Of a stretch of DNA of 64,000 nucleotides, positions 37,938 to 46,900 are shown piece after piece. The number at the start of each line of letters is the position of its first letter. The first letter of the stretch is position 1. Source of the DNA: an uncultured Lachnospiraceae bacterium (lineage in GTDB: Bacteria; Bacillota_A; Clostridia; Lachnospirales; Lachnospiraceae); assembly GCA_902801585.1 (NCBI GenBank), contig CADCIU010000001.1:1-64000 (forward strand). The letters are read 5' to 3'. Below the pieces are notes generated by a model. That model searched no databases. It was not told where the DNA came from and worked only from the letters and a program-made list of their open reading frames with translations. Made by a program: the position numbers and the translations under genes.

Positions 37938-38445
37938 AAATGCGCGTTTGCTTATAGCATTGTACTGGATCCATAAAGTCATCAACGGCGGGAGCATCCC
38001 GAAAACAACTCTTAAAGCCGTTATGATGGAAAAAAGATCTGCCGAGTCCGCGCATCATGAGAAAGAGCCGGCGGATCCGGCGCAGCGCACTCCGCGCCGC
38101 AAGTCTATGGCGGAGGGAGCAGTCAGCGTGCCGGTACGGCGCATCCTGCGTATATTTCTCAGAAAGCAGAAAGTGTTATGATCGTGTTCGGGAGGACGGC
38201 TTTTGCGGATCCCCGGGGCAGTGCTTTTGCGCCGAGGCGCGAAGGCTTAGGTGGCAAGGGTCAATACGAATGCCGATGCATTCGTGCTGACTCACAAGAT
38301 AAGCAGTCGCAAGGCTTGCGATGGAAGCGCCGCAAACCTTGCGGACCGCATTGGAGAAATCGCAGTTTAAAGTCCATAAGCGAAGGATTATTAATGTATT
38401 TCATCCGGCGGTCACAGTACAAAGCGCTTCGACATGGTGGTAAGT
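37938..38445 (+). other. ~500-nt non-coding stretch with a hairpin cluster (38229-38344)
   Basis: No convincing gene is seen. Short open frames here lack ribosome sites and recognisable protein. Four close stems occur in the second half: GCGC/GCGC at 38229-38240, CGAATGC/GCATTCG at 38267-38284 (extended by GGGTCA/TGACTC), TCGCAA/TTGCGA at 38307-38321 and CCGCAA/TTGCGG at 38330-38344. The last two share the CGCAA/TTGCG core and can pair with each other instead. It may be a structured RNA leader of the next gene, or a repeat remnant. Confidence 0.4.
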
Positions 38446-39660
38446 ATGAGTAAAGTGCGAACTTCAGACATCAGATCTGAGCTCAGGCCCGTGGCACAGC
38501 TCCTGAAACTCACATATACGGCTTCGAATGAGGCTGCATTTGCCAAGTACGACCGTCAGTGTATCAGAAAATACCGCGGGAAATGGAAGAGCATAAACAC
38601 CATAGCAGAAGAAAAGGCGATCGTAAGGGACGACGGCAGTATACTCCGAATACTTGTCGTGCGAAGTGAAGACAAAGAGAGTGAACAGGCGACCGGCCTG
38701 CTCTGGCTTCACGACGGCGGATTTGCATACGGAGTCCCGGAGCAGGAGAGCATACTTGTCGACCTTCTCTGCGGCGACGGCAGCTGCATCGCTGTCCTCC
38801 CTGACTATACCAAGTCGATCGAGGACCCTTATCCTGCCGCGCTCAGCGACTGCTACAAGGTGCTTCTGTGGATGAAGGACAATGCGGAGGATCTGGGAAT
38901 CAACAGAAACCAGCTGTTTGTGGGAGGATCAGGCTCCGGCGGCGGACTGGCTGCTGCATTATGTCTTAGGGCAAGGGATGTCAGGGATGTCCGCATCGCG
39001 TTTCAAATGCCGATCTCGCCCATGCTCGACGACAGGATGGAAAGTGAATCGGCAAAAGACAACAACGCTCCGGTATGGGACAGCAAAAAGAACAGGGCTG
39101 CATGGGATTTGTATCTGAAAGATATGGAAGAAGGCACGCCGGTTTACGCGGCGCCGGGCAGAGAAAAGAACCTGAAGGGGATGCCGCCTGCCTGCGGCAT
39201 CGTAGGCGACCTGGAGCCGGTCAAGGACGAAACGGTCCTGTATTTTGCCAGAATGAAAAAAGAGGATGTACCGGTCTCTCTGAGAGTCTATCACGGATGC
39301 TTCCACGGATTTCAGGTCACTGCCGTCAACAGCAATGTGGCGATGAACGCACAGCGCTATCTCGTGGACAGCTTCCGATATGCGCAGAAGCACTATTATG
39401 CGCACAACGAGAAGCCGGAACCCGAAGATGATATAGAAGATATCGAAGAAACAGTTGAGATCGAAGAGAGCGGGCCTGAAGCTGAGGAGATCGAATCCGA
39501 TCAGAACGGGACTTACGCGGAAGAGACCAAGTCCGAAGCGATTGATCCTGACGAAATGGATTCCGAAGAGATCGATTCTGATGATACCGGGTCTGAGGTG
39601 ATCGGGGCGGAAGCGGATGAAACCGAAGCTGAAGAGAACGTGATCGATCCCCAAAAATAA
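38446..39660 (+). CDS. HSL-type alpha/beta hydrolase with acidic repeat tail
   Basis: A protein of about 404 residues. The hydrolase core (~60-330) shows the oxyanion motif LHDGGFAYG (HGGG-like), nucleophile elbow GGSGSGGGLAAA, an acidic region at GDLEPVKDE and catalytic His in YHGCFHGF, as in hormone-sensitive-lipase-like esterases (abhydrolase_3). Residues ~330-404 are acidic, with DPDEM-DSEEI-DSDDT-GSEVI pentads. It is cytosolic, with no signal peptide. Neither the ATG at 38434 nor that at 38446 has a strong ribosome site; GGTGG favours 38446. Substrate unknown. Confidence 0.8.
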   Translation: MSKVRTSDIRSELRPVAQLLKLTYTASNEAAFAKYDRQCIRKYRGKWKSINTIAEEKAIVRDDGSILRILVVRSEDKESEQATGLLWLHDGGFAYGVPEQESILVDLLCGDGSCIAVLPDYTKSIEDPYPAALSDCYKVLLWMKDNAEDLGINRNQLFVGGSGSGGGLAAALCLRARDVRDVRIAFQMPISPMLDDRMESESAKDNNAPVWDSKKNRAAWDLYLKDMEEGTPVYAAPGREKNLKGMPPACGIVGDLEPVKDETVLYFARMKKEDVPVSLRVYHGCFHGFQVTAVNSNVAMNAQRYLVDSFRYAQKHYYAHNEKPEPEDDIEDIEETVEIEESGPEAEEIESDQNGTYAEETKSEAIDPDEMDSEEIDSDDTGSEVIGAEADETEAEENVIDPQK

Positions 39661-39662
39661 TC

Positions 39663-39690
39663 TTGACAGAAAAGTCGTATATGCTATAAT
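39663..39690 (+). promoter_or_regulatory. strong promoter for rpsU
   Basis: TTGACA at 39663-39668 and TATAAT at 39685-39690, both consensus, are 16 nt apart. The ~75-nt leader carries AGGGAGGG before the ATG. Confidence 0.88.
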
Positions 39691-39768
39691 GCCATTGTAT
39701 GTTCAGCGAAGCATATAGAAAAAAACCCAATCAGTCAAGCTGACGGGACTGAAGGGAGGGTAGAGCGA

Positions 39769-39945
39769 ATGTCTAGTGTAATCTTAAAAGAGAATGAGAC
39801 TTTGGATAGCGCACTGCGCCGCTTTAAGAGAAGCTGCGCTAAGGCCGGCATCCAGCAGGAAATTCGTAAGAGAGAGCATTACGAGAAGCCTAGCGTGAAG
39901 CGCAAGAAGAAGTCTGAAGCAGCCAGAAAGAGAAAATATAACTAA
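39769..39945 (+). CDS. rpsU: 30S ribosomal protein S21
   Basis: A 58-residue protein that reads [19 protein letters not shown] and ends in a Lys/Arg-rich tail ([15 protein letters not shown]), the standard S21 pattern. It joins the 30S subunit near the 16S rRNA 3' end and mRNA exit. A consensus promoter and a Rho-independent terminator frame it, so it forms its own transcription unit. GGGAGGG lies about six bases before the ATG. Confidence 0.96.
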   Translation: MSSVILKENETLDSALRRFKRSCAKAGIQQEIRKREHYEKPSVKRKKKSEAARKRKYN

Positions 39946-39970
39946 TCCTGGCGGCTGATCTGCAAACAGA

Positions 39971-40002
39971 AAGTCCTCTGATTTCGATCAGGGGACTTTT
40001 TT
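39971..40002 (+). terminator. terminator of rpsU
   Basis: AAGTCCTCTGAT pairs with ATCAGGGGACTT around a TTCG loop (one wobble) and runs into six T. Confidence 0.92.
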
Positions 40003-40024
40003 CACTATATCGGTGGAAACAGAC

Positions 40025-40990
40025 ATGATTAAAATCATTTTGATGATCATATGTGCACTGGCACTGTTTTTTATAGCTGTCATGGTGGCAGACAACAAGC
40101 GGTTCGTGGTGCGGCACTATAAGATCCGATCGCCCAAAATTGCAGAGCCGATGCGTCTGGTGTTTATAGCAGACCTGCATGAGAGGTGCTACGGGAATGA
40201 AAACGAAAAGCTCGTCTCAAGGATCGAGGAGCTAAAACCTGACATGATCCTGATCGGCGGAGACCTGATCATCTCCCGAAGTGTGGCCAATTATATGAGA
40301 AAAACGGAGGGAGAAGCTCCGGATCCCGTCGATCTTCCATGGATGAAACACAGTCTCCTTCTGGTGCAAAGGCTTTCCAAGATCTGTCCGGTATGGTTCG
40401 TGAGGGGAAATCACGAGATCAGAATGCAGTATTTTGAGGAACTGAATGCGTATGATGAGCAGTTCATAAGAGAAATGCAAGCTGCAGATGTCCGATTCAT
40501 CGGCAACGGATATACGGATCTTACAACCCCTGAGGATACCGGAACGGGCGGAATCAGGCTGTGCGGACTCGAACTTCCGATGCAATATTACGAGAAGTTT
40601 AAAAAGACGGAACTTCCGGCGGATGATCTCAGGGACATGATCGGTATTTCGGACAGGAATAAGTTCAATATCCTGCTGACCCATTCGCCGGTCTATTTTG
40701 AACAGTACACGCAGTGGGGGGCGGACCTGTGCCTGTGCGGGCATGTTCACGGCGGGCTGATGCGCCTTCCCGTCATAGGGGGCGTGATGGGTACAAGGCC
40801 CAATCTGTTTCCCAAATACAGCACAGGCCTGTATACGATGAAAACGGAAACAGACAATGCGGAGCACACGGGCTTTATGGTCCTGACCTGCGGACTGGGA
40901 GTTCATACACTGCCGATCAGGATCTTTAACCCCGGAGAGATTTCCTGTGTGGAGCTTGAACCGGGTGAAGAACCCCGGGCGACATCATGA
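40025..40990 (+). CDS. membrane-anchored calcineurin-like metallophosphoesterase
   Basis: A 321-residue protein. Residues 1-25 are a hydrophobic N-terminal anchor. The metallophosphatase motifs follow: DLHER (D-x-H), GGDLI, GNHE, THSP and GHVHGG. This matches the YkuE/YaeI-type family of membrane-associated phosphoesterases. GTG at 40013 is possible, but ATG at 40025 has GGTGG at a normal distance and starts the hydrophobic run. Substrate unknown. It ends 13 nt before the scpB start. Confidence 0.88.
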   Translation: MIKIILMIICALALFFIAVMVADNKRFVVRHYKIRSPKIAEPMRLVFIADLHERCYGNENEKLVSRIEELKPDMILIGGDLIISRSVANYMRKTEGEAPDPVDLPWMKHSLLLVQRLSKICPVWFVRGNHEIRMQYFEELNAYDEQFIREMQAADVRFIGNGYTDLTTPEDTGTGGIRLCGLELPMQYYEKFKKTELPADDLRDMIGISDRNKFNILLTHSPVYFEQYTQWGADLCLCGHVHGGLMRLPVIGGVMGTRPNLFPKYSTGLYTMKTETDNAEHTGFMVLTCGLGVHTLPIRIFNPGEISCVELEPGEEPRATS

Positions 40991-41003
40991 AATGGGAGAA
41001 GAT

Positions 41004-41573
41004 ATGGAACTGACATTACGAATGGCAGCTATTGAGACGATTCTTTTTGCTATGGGAGATTCCGTGGAGATGTCTGTGATCGCACAGGCGCTTGAGATCA
41101 CGGAGGAAGAGGCCGAGGAAGCTGTCGACGCGCTGGAAAAGCGCTGTCAGAGCCCTGAGTGCGGGCTGTGCATAAACCGGTTTGAGGACTCGGTGCAGCT
41201 CTCGAGTAAGCCGGAACACTATGAGTATCTGGTCAAAATAGCGAAGGCACCCAAGAAACAGGTGCTGACGGATACGCTGATGGAGACGCTGTCGATCATT
41301 GCTTTCAAACAACCCGTCACAAGGGCTGAGGTGGAGAATATCAGAGGCGTGAACAGTGATTTCGCGATCAGTAAACTTGTGAGTTATGATCTGGTGCAGG
41401 AGATGGGCAGAAAAGAGGCTCCCGGAAGACCGCTTCTGTTCGGAACGACGCAGCAGTTCCTGCGATCTTTCGGCATCCGGTCTTTGGAAGAACTGCCGGA
41501 TCTGGACACGGATCAGGTGGAAGAAATGCGTGAAGAGGCCGAACAGGAGGTCGACGGAAGGCTGGAAGTATAA
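41004..41573 (+). CDS. scpB: segregation and condensation protein B
   Basis: A 189-residue partner of ScpA in the Smc complex, built of two winged-helix domains. It shows AAIETILFAMGDSVE at the start, LETLSIIAFKQPVTRAEVENIRGVNSD (LSIIAYKQPIT-type) and GRPLLFGTTQQFLRSFGI near the end, the ScpB pattern. GGGAGAAG just before ATG at 41004 decides the start. In most Firmicutes scpB follows scpA directly; here the two are ~26 kb apart. Confidence 0.95.
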   Translation: MELTLRMAAIETILFAMGDSVEMSVIAQALEITEEEAEEAVDALEKRCQSPECGLCINRFEDSVQLSSKPEHYEYLVKIAKAPKKQVLTDTLMETLSIIAFKQPVTRAEVENIRGVNSDFAISKLVSYDLVQEMGRKEAPGRPLLFGTTQQFLRSFGIRSLEELPDLDTDQVEEMREEAEQEVDGRLEV

Positions 41574-41687
41574 AAGAAAGATTAAATTTCTTAAAATTTG
41601 CGGCAGAAATGACATATAGTTTTTGGAATGACTATGTTATACTTCTAATTGTTTTGAATGGATTATTATATATGGAGGTCGAAAAAA

Positions 41688-43106
41688 ATGAGCAGTTCTT
41701 CAAAAGCGAGGCAGAGAATTACCGCCCTGCTCGATGAAAACAGTTTCGTTGAGATCGGCGCGAAGGTGACAGCCAGAGCGACCGATTTCAATTTAAAACC
41801 CGAGCAGACACCTTCAGATGGTGTGATCACCGGATATGGCGTGATCGACTCCAATCTGGTTTTTGTCTACAGTCAGGATGTTTCTGTGCTGGGCGGCAGC
41901 ATCGGGGAAATGCACGCGAGAAAGATCGCATCCATCTATGATCTTGCAATCCGCACAGGTGCGCCTGTGATCGGTTTGGTCGAATCAGCAGGATTTCGTT
42001 TACAGGAAGGCGTAGACGCGCTGAATGCATTCGGGACGATCTATGCAAGACAGGCGAAGGCATCCGGCCTGATCCCCCAGATCACGGCGATATTCGGTAA
42101 CTGCGGCGGCGGCCTGGCGCTGATCCCCGCAATGACTGACTTTGCATTCATGGCACAGGATGCGAAGCTTTATGTCAACGCTCCGAATACACTTTCCGGC
42201 AATAAAGAGGATAAAAATGATACAGCAGCTGCATCCGTGAAAGCGGAGGGAGGCAGTGTGGACGCTGTCGGCACTGAGGAGGAGATCCTTGATGAGATCA
42301 GAACGCTGGTCTCTATGATTCCTTCCAATAATGAGGACGAAGCAGCCATCAGCTGCACCGATGATCTCAACCGCGCCAGCAGTCTTGTCGCAGCCGGCCT
42401 TGCTGATCCGTCTCTGGTCCTGAGTGATATTGCAGACGAGGGCCTCTTCTTTGAGACGAAGAGAGAATGCGCGCCCGAGATGGCGACAGGCTTCATCAGA
42501 CTCGGCGGAACGACTGCAGGCGTTGTGGCCAACAGGAGCGCTGTTTATGACGAGAACGGCGAAGAGAAGAAGAGTTTTGATACCGTCCTGACTGCGGCGG
42601 GATGCTATAAAGCGGCAGATTTCGTGCGCTTTTGTGATGCCTTTGAGATCCCTGTGATCACGCTGACCAATGTGACCGGCTTTGCGGCAACGCAGAGCGA
42701 GGAGAAGAAGATCGCAGATGCTGCCGGCAAACTGACAGCTGCATTTGCGGGCGCCAATGTCCCCAAGGTCAACGTCATCATGAAGAAAGCGGTGGGAAGC
42801 GCTTATACGGTCATGAACAGCAAAGCGACCGGCGCCGATTTTACGATCGCACTGCCCGATGCCATGGTCGGGATCATGGATTCCGGACTCGCCGCACATG
42901 TACTGTGCGACGGCAGCGCGGAGGAAATCGCTCTCACAGCCGCAAAATATGAAGCGCTTCAGAACAGCATTGACAGCGCGGCGGCAAGAGGGTATGTGGA
43001 TCAGATCGTTGAACCTGAAAATCTCCGCAAATATCTGATCGGCGCGATGGAAGTGCTTTACACAAAGAGAGAGGAATTCCCTGCGAAGAAGCACAGCGCG
43101 AAGTAA
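41688..43106 (+). CDS. biotin-dependent acyl-CoA carboxyltransferase (MmdA-like)
   Basis: A 472-residue carboxyltransferase of the crotonase fold, as in methylmalonyl-CoA decarboxylase alpha and glutaconyl-CoA decarboxylase. It shows two halves with oxyanion-forming glycines: GNCGGGLALIPAMTDFAFM and KKAVGSAYTVMNSKATGADFTIA with PDAMVGIM. It transfers CO2 between an acyl-CoA and biotin. It is slightly shorter than typical MmdA (~510) and lacks part of the N-terminal lid. GGAGG precedes the ATG at 41688. It is first of a five-gene operon with OadG, biotin carrier, OadB and OadA. Confidence 0.85.
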   Translation: MSSSSKARQRITALLDENSFVEIGAKVTARATDFNLKPEQTPSDGVITGYGVIDSNLVFVYSQDVSVLGGSIGEMHARKIASIYDLAIRTGAPVIGLVESAGFRLQEGVDALNAFGTIYARQAKASGLIPQITAIFGNCGGGLALIPAMTDFAFMAQDAKLYVNAPNTLSGNKEDKNDTAAASVKAEGGSVDAVGTEEEILDEIRTLVSMIPSNNEDEAAISCTDDLNRASSLVAAGLADPSLVLSDIADEGLFFETKRECAPEMATGFIRLGGTTAGVVANRSAVYDENGEEKKSFDTVLTAAGCYKAADFVRFCDAFEIPVITLTNVTGFAATQSEEKKIADAAGKLTAAFAGANVPKVNVIMKKAVGSAYTVMNSKATGADFTIALPDAMVGIMDSGLAAHVLCDGSAEEIALTAAKYEALQNSIDSAAARGYVDQIVEPENLRKYLIGAMEVLYTKREEFPAKKHSAK

Positions 43107-43122
43107 GAAGGAGACACAAGAT

Positions 43123-43869
43123 ATGAAAAAATGGTTAATAACAACGCTTCTTGTTATCGCCTGTGTTTTCGGTCTTTTGGCATGCGGATCTTCCGAAGCG
43201 GGTCCCGATCCCTCGGAAGTGGTGCTTACAGAGGAACAGGAACAGCAGTGGTACGATAATGCAAGCCAGTTCGTCCTGAACATGCACGATGCGGTACAGA
43301 GCGGACAGGCGGAAGCGCAGATGGATGATCCGCTGTACGGGCCTGCTTTTACCAGCTGGGAGAATGCCATCAAGGATATCGGCGAAGTACAGGGAATTGA
43401 AGGCAAGAGCTGTTACTTCACCAAAAAAGAAGGAACGGTGATCGTCAGGGTCATCGGATCCAGACATGACGCAGATGTCGTATTCACGATGGAAAAAAGT
43501 GAAGATCAGAGCTACAAAGTGACCGGGATCGTCACGAACGTCGAATACAGCATGAAAGAGAAGATCCAGCAGGCAGGTCTGAATACACTGCTGGGAATGG
43601 GCACAACATTTACAGTGCTGATCCTTCTGGCACTCGTGATCGCACTGTTCGGCAAGGTCGTAGGCGGCGCTTCGAACAGGACGATCAGGAAAACGGTCGT
43701 TCAACAGGCATCACCCAAGACACCGGTGGTATCTGAAGAAATACAGGAGGATGTGACCGACGACACAGAACTCATTGCCGTGATCGCAGCAGCGATCGCC
43801 GCATATGAAGGCAGACAGGACACAGACGGATTTGTAGTCCGTTCCATTCGAAAAGCCAGAAGTAAATAA
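43123..43869 (+). CDS. OadG-like decarboxylase gamma subunit with N-terminal lipoprotein domain
   Basis: A 248-residue fusion-like protein. A type II signal peptide with lipobox LLAC (Cys21) leads an ~130-residue extracytoplasmic domain resembling NTF2-like or lipoprotein domains. A single membrane helix (LGMGTTFTVLILLALVIALFG, ~165-185) then matches OadG, and a cytosolic tail with Ala-rich VIAAAIAAYEG follows. OadG normally is ~80-120 residues and stabilises the membrane complex. The unusual outer domain suggests surface anchoring or sensing. It has an AAGGAG site. Confidence 0.8.
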   Translation: MKKWLITTLLVIACVFGLLACGSSEAGPDPSEVVLTEEQEQQWYDNASQFVLNMHDAVQSGQAEAQMDDPLYGPAFTSWENAIKDIGEVQGIEGKSCYFTKKEGTVIVRVIGSRHDADVVFTMEKSEDQSYKVTGIVTNVEYSMKEKIQQAGLNTLLGMGTTFTVLILLALVIALFGKVVGGASNRTIRKTVVQQASPKTPVVSEEIQEDVTDDTELIAVIAAAIAAYEGRQDTDGFVVRSIRKARSK

Positions 43870-43888
43870 ATCGCAGGAGGATTTAAAG

Positions 43889-44263
43889 ATGAAGAACTAT
43901 ATCATTACTGTCAATGGTACAGCCTATGAAGTGACCGTAGAAGAGAATGAGAGCGGAGCGGCAGCGCCCGCAGCACCTAAGGCAGCTCCCAAGGCGGCTC
44001 CTAAAGCAGCTAAGGCAGCAGCAAAAGCAGCTCCCGCAGGCGGGACCGGAAAGTACAGAGTAGAAGCCGGAGCAGCCGGTAAGGTGTTCAAAGTGGAAGC
44101 ATCTGTCGGTCAGGCCGTCAAGAAGGGAGATGCGATCGTCATTGTTGAGGCGATGAAGATGGAGATCCCCATGGTTGCCCCTGAAGACGGAACGGTCGTC
44201 TCGATCGACTGCCACGTCGGCGATCCTGTTGAAGCGGGAACACTGCTGGCTACGATCGACTGA
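43889..44263 (+). CDS. biotin carboxyl carrier protein of the decarboxylase pump
   Basis: A 124-residue biotin carrier. A short N-terminal domain (NYIITVNGTAYEVTVEE) is joined by an Ala/Pro/Lys-rich flexible linker (AAPKAAPKAAPKAAK repeats) to a biotinyl domain with EAMKM, whose lysine is biotinylated. It shuttles carboxyl groups between the carboxyltransferases and the membrane pump. It lies in the centre of the five-gene operon. Confidence 0.93.
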   Translation: MKNYIITVNGTAYEVTVEENESGAAAPAAPKAAPKAAPKAAKAAAKAAPAGGTGKYRVEAGAAGKVFKVEASVGQAVKKGDAIVIVEAMKMEIPMVAPEDGTVVSIDCHVGDPVEAGTLLATID

Positions 44264-44292
44264 TCGTCTCTCGTCAAGGAGGTCTAAGTTAT

Positions 44293-45438
44293 ATGGAATA
44301 TATCACACGTACTCTTGATAACTTAGTACACCAGACTGCTTTTTTGAACCTGACTTGGGGCAACTATCTCATGATCTGCGTGGCGCTTGTGTTCATGTAT
44401 CTTGCGATCGCCAAAGATTTTGAGCCCCTTTTGCTTGTGCCGATCTCTTTCGGCATGCTGCTTGTCAATATCTATCCCGATATCATTGCAGCTCCGACCG
44501 AGACCACAAGCGGCGGTCTTTTGTACTATTTCTTTACACTCGACGAATGGGCGATCCTGCCTTCTTTGATCTTCATGGGGGTCGGCGCAATGACGGACTT
44601 TGGCCCGCTGATCGCCAGTCCATCCAGCTTTCTGATGGGAGCTGCTGCCCAGTTCGGAATCTTTTCCGCATATTTCGGTGCGATCGCGCTCGGATTTAAC
44701 GGAAAAGCAGCGGCGGCGATCTCTATCATCGGAGGCGCAGACGGACCGACTTCCATCTTCCTGTGTTCCAAACTCGGACAGACGGAGCTTCTGGGACCGA
44801 TCGCAGTGGCGGCATATTCCTACATGTCCCTGGTCCCGATCATACAGCCTCCAATCATGAAGCTCTTTACTTCGGAAAAGGACAAGAAGATCCGGATGAG
44901 CCAGCTTCGTCCCGTATCTAAACTGGAGAAGATCCTGTTCCCGATCGTCGTTACGATCGTTGTTTGTATGATCCTTCCCACAACAGCGCCTCTGGTAGGT
45001 ATGCTGATGCTGGGCAATCTGTTCCGTGAGTGCGGCGTGGTCAGGCAGCTCACAGAGACGGCCAGCAACGCGATGATGTACATCGTTGTTATCCTTCTGG
45101 GCACCTCCGTCGGCGCGACGACCAGCGCGGAAGCTTTCCTGAACGTGACAACACTCAAGATCGTTGCGCTCGGACTGGTCGCGTTTTCATTCGGCACGAT
45201 GGCCGGTGTATTCTTCGGACAGCTGATGAAGATCGTGACCGGCGGCAAGGTCAATCCTCTGATCGGCTCGGCGGGTGTATCCGCCGTACCTATGGCGGCA
45301 CGTGTTTCCCAGAAGGTCGGTTCAGAGTATGACCCGTCCAACTTCCTGCTGATGCATGCTATGGGACCCAATGTCGCTGGTGTGATCGGAACGGCCGTTG
45401 TCGCAGGTGTGTTCATGGCCGTGTTTGGAATCGTTTAA
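44293..45438 (+). CDS. sodium-pumping decarboxylase beta subunit (OadB-like)
   Basis: A 381-residue integral membrane protein of the OadB/MmdB/GcdB family, which decarboxylates carboxybiotin and pumps Na+ outward. It has ~9-11 helices and the conserved elements GGADGPTSIF and NPLIGSAGVSAVPMAARVSQ, in which the Na+/proton-binding residues (Asp and Ser) lie. The length is close to the family. It is the shared energy-coupling part of the operon. GGAGG precedes the ATG. Confidence 0.95.
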   Translation: MEYITRTLDNLVHQTAFLNLTWGNYLMICVALVFMYLAIAKDFEPLLLVPISFGMLLVNIYPDIIAAPTETTSGGLLYYFFTLDEWAILPSLIFMGVGAMTDFGPLIASPSSFLMGAAAQFGIFSAYFGAIALGFNGKAAAAISIIGGADGPTSIFLCSKLGQTELLGPIAVAAYSYMSLVPIIQPPIMKLFTSEKDKKIRMSQLRPVSKLEKILFPIVVTIVVCMILPTTAPLVGMLMLGNLFRECGVVRQLTETASNAMMYIVVILLGTSVGATTSAEAFLNVTTLKIVALGLVAFSFGTMAGVFFGQLMKIVTGGKVNPLIGSAGVSAVPMAARVSQKVGSEYDPSNFLLMHAMGPNVAGVIGTAVVAGVFMAVFGIV

Positions 45439-45456
45439 TGGAATCAGGAGGAATAT

Positions 45457-46869
45457 ATGACACAACAGGCTAAAAAACCCGTAAGAATTATGGAGACTGT
45501 CCTTCGTGATGCGCACCAGTCACTCATTGCGACCAGAATGCCCACCGAAGTGATGCTCCCTATCGTAGATAAAATGGACCAGGTCGGCTATGAGGCTGTA
45601 GAGATGTGGGGCGGAGCTACTTTCGATTCCTGTCTTCGATTCCTCAAGGAAGATCCGTGGGACAGACTCAGAAAACTTAAAGCCGGATTTAAGAAGACCC
45701 CTCTTCAGATGCTGCTGCGCGGCCAGAACCTTCTCGGCTACAGCCATTACAGCGACGACGTAGTGGAGTATTTCGTACAGAAGTCGATCGCCAACGGCAT
45801 TGACAGGATCCGAATTTTTGACTGCCTCAACGATCTGAGGAACCTTGAAACTTCCGTCAGAGCGACGAAGGCGGAGGGCGGACATGCCCAGATCGCGCTT
45901 GCTTATACGATCGGTGACGCTTATACAGAGACGTATTGGATGAACATTGCCCGTCAGATCGAAGAGATGGGCGCCGATTCCATCTGCATCAAGGATATGG
46001 CGGGACTCCTTCTTCCCTATGACGCTGAGGTCCTCGTCAAGGCTCTCAAGAGAGGAACGGATATCCCGATCGAACTGCATACGCATTATACATCCGGATG
46101 CGGCAGCATGACCTATCTCAAAGCGGTCGAAGCCGGCGTCGACATCATCGACTGTGCGATCAGCCCTCTGGCACTGGGCACATCCCAGCCTGCCACGGAA
46201 GTTATGGTCGGTGCATTGAGAGGAACAGACAGAGATACAGGCCTGGATCAGGGAATTCTCAAGGAGATCGCGGATTACTTCACGCCTTACCGCGAGGAGT
46301 GCCTTGACAGCGGTCTTCTGAGCACCAAGGTGCTTGGCGTCAATATCCGCACACTGATCTATCAGGTCCCGGGCGGCATGCTCTCCAACATGGTAAGCCA
46401 GCTTGCAGAGCAGGGCGCATCCGACAAACTGACAGCCGTTCTGGAAGAGGTTCCCAGAGTCCGCAAAGACCTGGGCGAGCCTCCGCTGGTTACACCTTCA
46501 TCCCAGATCGTCGGCACACAGGCCGTTATGAACGTGCTTATGGGCGAGCGCTACAAGATGGCGACTGAACAGACAAAGGATCTGATCCGAGGCAAGTACG
46601 GCCAGACGATCAAGCCTATGAACGAAGAAGTTGTGAGAAAGGTCATCGGCGATGAAGAGAGGATCACCTGCAGACCCGCCGATCTGATCCCTCCGCAGCT
46701 TGAACAGTTTGAGAAAGAGTGCGCACAGTGGAAGCAGCAGGATGAGGATGTCCTCTCCTATGCGCTGTTCCCGCAGGTGGCTGTTGATTTCTTTAAATAC
46801 CGCCTTGCGCAGCAGGAGAAAGTGGATCTGACAAAAGCGGATACGGTGAACGGTGCCTATCCCGCCTGA
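45457..46869 (+). CDS. oadA: oxaloacetate decarboxylase alpha / pyruvate carboxylase B-type carboxyltransferase
   Basis: A 470-residue TIM-barrel carboxyltransferase plus the PYC_OADA domain, without the C-terminal biotinyl domain, which is the separate protein at 43889. It reads ETVLRDAHQSLIATRM, IKDMAGLLLPYDA and HTHYTSGCGSMTYLKA, which include metal His residues and the catalytic lysine/threonine region. It transfers carboxyl groups between oxaloacetate/pyruvate and biotin. It ends the operon and is followed by a strong terminator. Confidence 0.95.
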   Translation: MTQQAKKPVRIMETVLRDAHQSLIATRMPTEVMLPIVDKMDQVGYEAVEMWGGATFDSCLRFLKEDPWDRLRKLKAGFKKTPLQMLLRGQNLLGYSHYSDDVVEYFVQKSIANGIDRIRIFDCLNDLRNLETSVRATKAEGGHAQIALAYTIGDAYTETYWMNIARQIEEMGADSICIKDMAGLLLPYDAEVLVKALKRGTDIPIELHTHYTSGCGSMTYLKAVEAGVDIIDCAISPLALGTSQPATEVMVGALRGTDRDTGLDQGILKEIADYFTPYREECLDSGLLSTKVLGVNIRTLIYQVPGGMLSNMVSQLAEQGASDKLTAVLEEVPRVRKDLGEPPLVTPSSQIVGTQAVMNVLMGERYKMATEQTKDLIRGKYGQTIKPMNEEVVRKVIGDEERITCRPADLIPPQLEQFEKECAQWKQQDEDVLSYALFPQVAVDFFKYRLAQQEKVDLTKADTVNGAYPA

Positions 46870-46900
46870 TCAGCTAAGCCTTAAAAATTGTTCAAAATCT

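Noticed and set aside
37798..38181. Possible small gene running through the 37.8-kb repeat into the gap
   Set aside because: Its first part is the acidic repeat read in the wrong frame (KKYYLKKYYL), and the rest is Arg-rich with no ribosome site or family.
42000..43406. 468-codon - strand frame opposite the carboxyltransferase gene
   Set aside because: Antisense shadow of a recognised gene with no family motifs; the + strand operon is continuous there.
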